Assembly (NCBI GenBank): GCA_025997475.1
Contig: BNUQ01000012.1
Location: 1-43,207, forward strand
Reading direction: 5' to 3'
Origin: Planctomycetales bacterium
GTDB lineage: Bacteria > Planctomycetota > SZUA-567
Length of the DNA stretch: 43,207 nucleotides
The translations under genes and the position numbers were made by a program. The notes below the pieces were generated by a model. It ran no database searches and had not been told where the DNA came from. It saw only the letters and a list, made by a program, of their open reading frames with translations. The number at the start of each line of letters is the position of its first letter. Position 1 is the stretch's first letter. Of this stretch, positions 41,718-43,207 are shown in pieces.

Positions 41718-42042
41718 GGCGTCAAATTTCTCTTGGCTTTGTCTAACGCATCAACGTGGCGACGATGGCGGACAGACCGCCCATAAACGCGAGGGCGATA
41801 ACCGTCTAATAAAGTCCGCTCCGAAATTCCTATAGCGCGCTTTTACGCCGGTCGGCGTCGCGGATTCTTTTTCGGAAATTTTTATGGTTCGCCCCCTTGA
41901 CAATCTTATGAAAATTTTTACAGTTCGCCCCCTCGTTATGTCGATTACTTCTATTTCGATTACGGTTCACTAATCGTTGTCAACTCTAAAAATTTGTCTT
42001 TCGGTTATTTTTGGGTCTTTTTTTTAGCAAAGGAGAAGAAAA
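41718..42042. promoter_or_regulatory. Upstream region of the autotransporter gene with direct repeats and a promoter candidate
   Basis: Two 22-bp direct repeats, AAATTTTTATGGTTCGCCCC + CT (41876-41897) and the same with ACAG for ATGG (41912-41933), are 36 bp apart. TTGACA (41897-41902) and TACAGT (41919-41924) with 16-bp spacing are a sigma-70 candidate lying across them. TCGATTAC occurs twice at about 41941-41963. The repeats could be an operator. The stretch 41746-41807 read on the minus strand has a short hydrophobic frame (MGGLSAIVATLMR) without a start, perhaps a gene remnant. Confidence 0.4.
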
Positions 42043-43207
42043 ATGGTTATGAGTAACACGAAGTCGGTTCCGGCATTAACAATTGCCCCCCCCCCCCCCG
42101 TTGTTGTAACTCGTTGTAATAAACCGAGTTGCAAGGCGCGCGTTCTGGCAGTCCTTGCCGCCGCGCTGTTTTCGTTCGTTCTTTTCACGCCACAAGCCAA
42201 AGCCGCAGCCCCAGACCCATTTGACGGCGCGGATTTCTCCGCCGCCATCGACGCGCTCATTGCCGCTAATCCGAACGCCGATATGACCGCCGTTACCAAT
42301 GCGTTAATGGCGAACGCTCAAGCAGGCGCTGGTCAAGCACTCCCGATAGCCGATTTTGCGGTCAATTTAGCCGTCGTCGCTCAACAATTCGGGCTGAGTG
42401 GTATCACTATAGACGCCAATGGAGTGATAAATTTTCCCGGTGGCCCCAGTTATACTGGTCCAGTGGCGAGCGGTTCGTTAGTTGATACCGTTGTTGCCGC
42501 TTACATCGCCATCATCGGCACCGCCCAAGGTGCCGCGGTGGGACAAATCATGACCGACGAAAACAATAAAATCATCGCCGCTATCCAAGCCGCCGGTGGT
42601 GGTGCCGCCGGTATCGCGGCATACGTCAAAACGCTGGTCTATGACGGCACTTATGCCGCCACCACCGGTGACGCCGCCGCGAAAGATGCCGCCGCGACTG
42701 CCGCCGCGAATGCCGCGGTCGAGAGTGTTGTGAAAACCATACTTGCGACCGAACAGGCGTCCGGCAACCGCGATAGTAGCGGCGCCCAAGCCGCCGCCGC
42801 GTCGGCGACGTTGATGCTTAACAGCGTTCAACAATTCAACACCGCGATTGCGCAACAGTTCGGCGACTCGGCTATTCACAACGTCGTCTTGAACTCACTC
42901 GCCGGCGGTCGTGCTTCGGCGGGTGGCGCAACGGGTTCGGCGTCTGACCGCGGGTTGGTCGGCTTCGTCAAAGCGTATGGCGGTTTCGGCTCGCAGGACA
43001 ACACCGCGCGCAACGGCAGAAAAATCACCGGTTCGGATTTCGGCGGCGTCGGCGTGGCGACGGGCGTCGGTTACAAACTCTCGCAAGAACTCGAACTCGG
43101 CGCGTTAATCGGCTATTCGTGGAATCACACCGAAAGCAAAACGCCGAACGGCGGCAATTTCTCGCTCGGCGAAGTTACCGACAACACCTTGCGCCTCGGT
43201 CTTTATG
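42043..43207 (+). CDS. Autotransporter-type outer membrane protein (3' end beyond window)
   Basis: At least 388 codons, open to the window end. ATG 42043 is chosen because AAGGAG lies 9 nt upstream; ATG 42049 is an alternative. The N-terminus MVMSNTKSVPALTIAPPPPV is encoded across a run of 14 C. A signal follows (CKARVLAVLAAALFSFVLFTPQAKA). The passenger part is alanine-rich with few cysteines (AAIDALIAANPNADMTAV; ATTGDAAAKDAAATAAANAA). From about residue 290 the autotransporter beta-barrel begins: GLVGFVKAYGGFGSQDN, GSDFGGVGVATGVGYKLS, LGALIGYSWNHTES. It would be translocated by Sec and inserted in the outer membrane with a surface-exposed passenger. The poly-C tract would make expression phase variable. 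Confidence 0.8.
   Translation, partial: MVMSNTKSVPALTIAPPPPVVVTRCNKPSCKARVLAVLAAALFSFVLFTPQAKAAAPDPFDGADFSAAIDALIAANPNADMTAVTNALMANAQAGAGQALPIADFAVNLAVVAQQFGLSGITIDANGVINFPGGPSYTGPVASGSLVDTVVAAYIAIIGTAQGAAVGQIMTDENNKIIAAIQAAGGGAAGIAAYVKTLVYDGTYAATTGDAAAKDAAATAAANAAVESVVKTILATEQASGNRDSSGAQAAAASATLMLNSVQQFNTAIAQQFGDSAIHNVVLNSLAGGRASAGGATGSASDRGLVGFVKAYGGFGSQDNTARNGRKITGSDFGGVGVATGVGYKLSQELELGALIGYSWNHTESKTPNGGNFSLGEVTDNTLRLGLY
42086..42099 (+). repeat. Poly-C tract (C14) in the autotransporter 5' coding region
   Basis: Fourteen consecutive C encode Pro residues 16-19 and keep the frame open. Thirteen C would bring TAA at 42107-42109 into frame and fifteen C another TAA about 10 nt later, so either change ends translation before the signal peptide. 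This is the classical layout for slipped-strand ON/OFF switching. Confidence 0.9.

Noticed and set aside
41746..41807. Short hydrophobic minus-strand frame (ending MGGLSAIVATLMR)
   Set aside because: It has no start codon with a ribosome site, and a stop lies directly upstream in frame; at most a remnant.
1..43207. Cyanobacterial origin suggested by heptamer repeats
   Set aside because: A FlgL flagellar protein and the rest of the gene content argue against cyanobacteria; no photosynthesis genes are present.

Overview
The window is GC-rich chromosomal DNA from a diderm, flagellated and probably anaerobic bacterium. The evidence is a flagellar FlgL, a TolC-type outer-membrane protein, an autotransporter barrel, a Wzz-like polysaccharide protein and a 2-hydroxyacyl-CoA dehydratase-type Fe-S protein. 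The ThiD2-ThiE fusion, the giant FlgL and the PQQ-propeller secreted protein would fit Planctomycetota, perhaps a gut lineage. That placement is an inference from gene content, not a demonstration.

Layout. 0-11.2 kb: an orphan HgdB-like protein, a 1195-residue secreted TPR/DUF3857 protein, a 1559-residue FlgL with an apparent sigma-54 promoter, and a small proline-rich lipoprotein candidate. 11.3-18 kb: mostly minus-strand metabolic genes (plsC, a cysteine-rich protein, a short chromate transporter, a GH13 enzyme, queC, a PQQ-propeller protein). 18-24 kb: a secreted hypothetical, a DJ-1 protein, a split Wzz/BY-kinase-like pair with a degenerate P-loop, 5-formyl-THF cyclo-ligase and a two-TM protein. 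24.1-26.3 kb: an AT-richer type II restriction-modification pair placed just before alaS (26.4-29.0 kb). 29.1-37 kb: a 161-bp element with 10-bp terminal inverted repeats, a frameshifted glycosyltransferase-like membrane protein, a CBS/DHH pyrophosphatase, thiE, rlmE and trkH. 37-43.2 kb: tolC, tRNA-Pro(TGG), two near-identical Rpn-family nucleases and an autotransporter gene, cut by the window end, with a run of 14 C near its start.

The most striking feature is not a gene. About twenty intergenic spaces hold hairpin-forming elements built from 7-bp units of consensus RTTNNNA. The NNN triplet is nearly uniform inside each element but differs between elements. Many carry a core (GGAGTTT...AATTCGCTTCGCG) and end in an outward AGAGCA motif. 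Because 7 is coprime to 3 and most units contain a stop triplet, three units give stops in all three frames. Many genes end inside these elements, several with the residues INN and a stop. Other repeat families here (CTTTAG palindromes, CCCC/GGGG palindromes, the 161-bp element) also lie between genes, and two of them supply a gene's stop codon. The RM-alaS block has none of the heptad elements.

Other points to follow up are the C14 tract (probable phase variation), a near absence of GATC (three sites found by eye, two of them in the RM genes), and the variable tails of the duplicated Rpn proteins.
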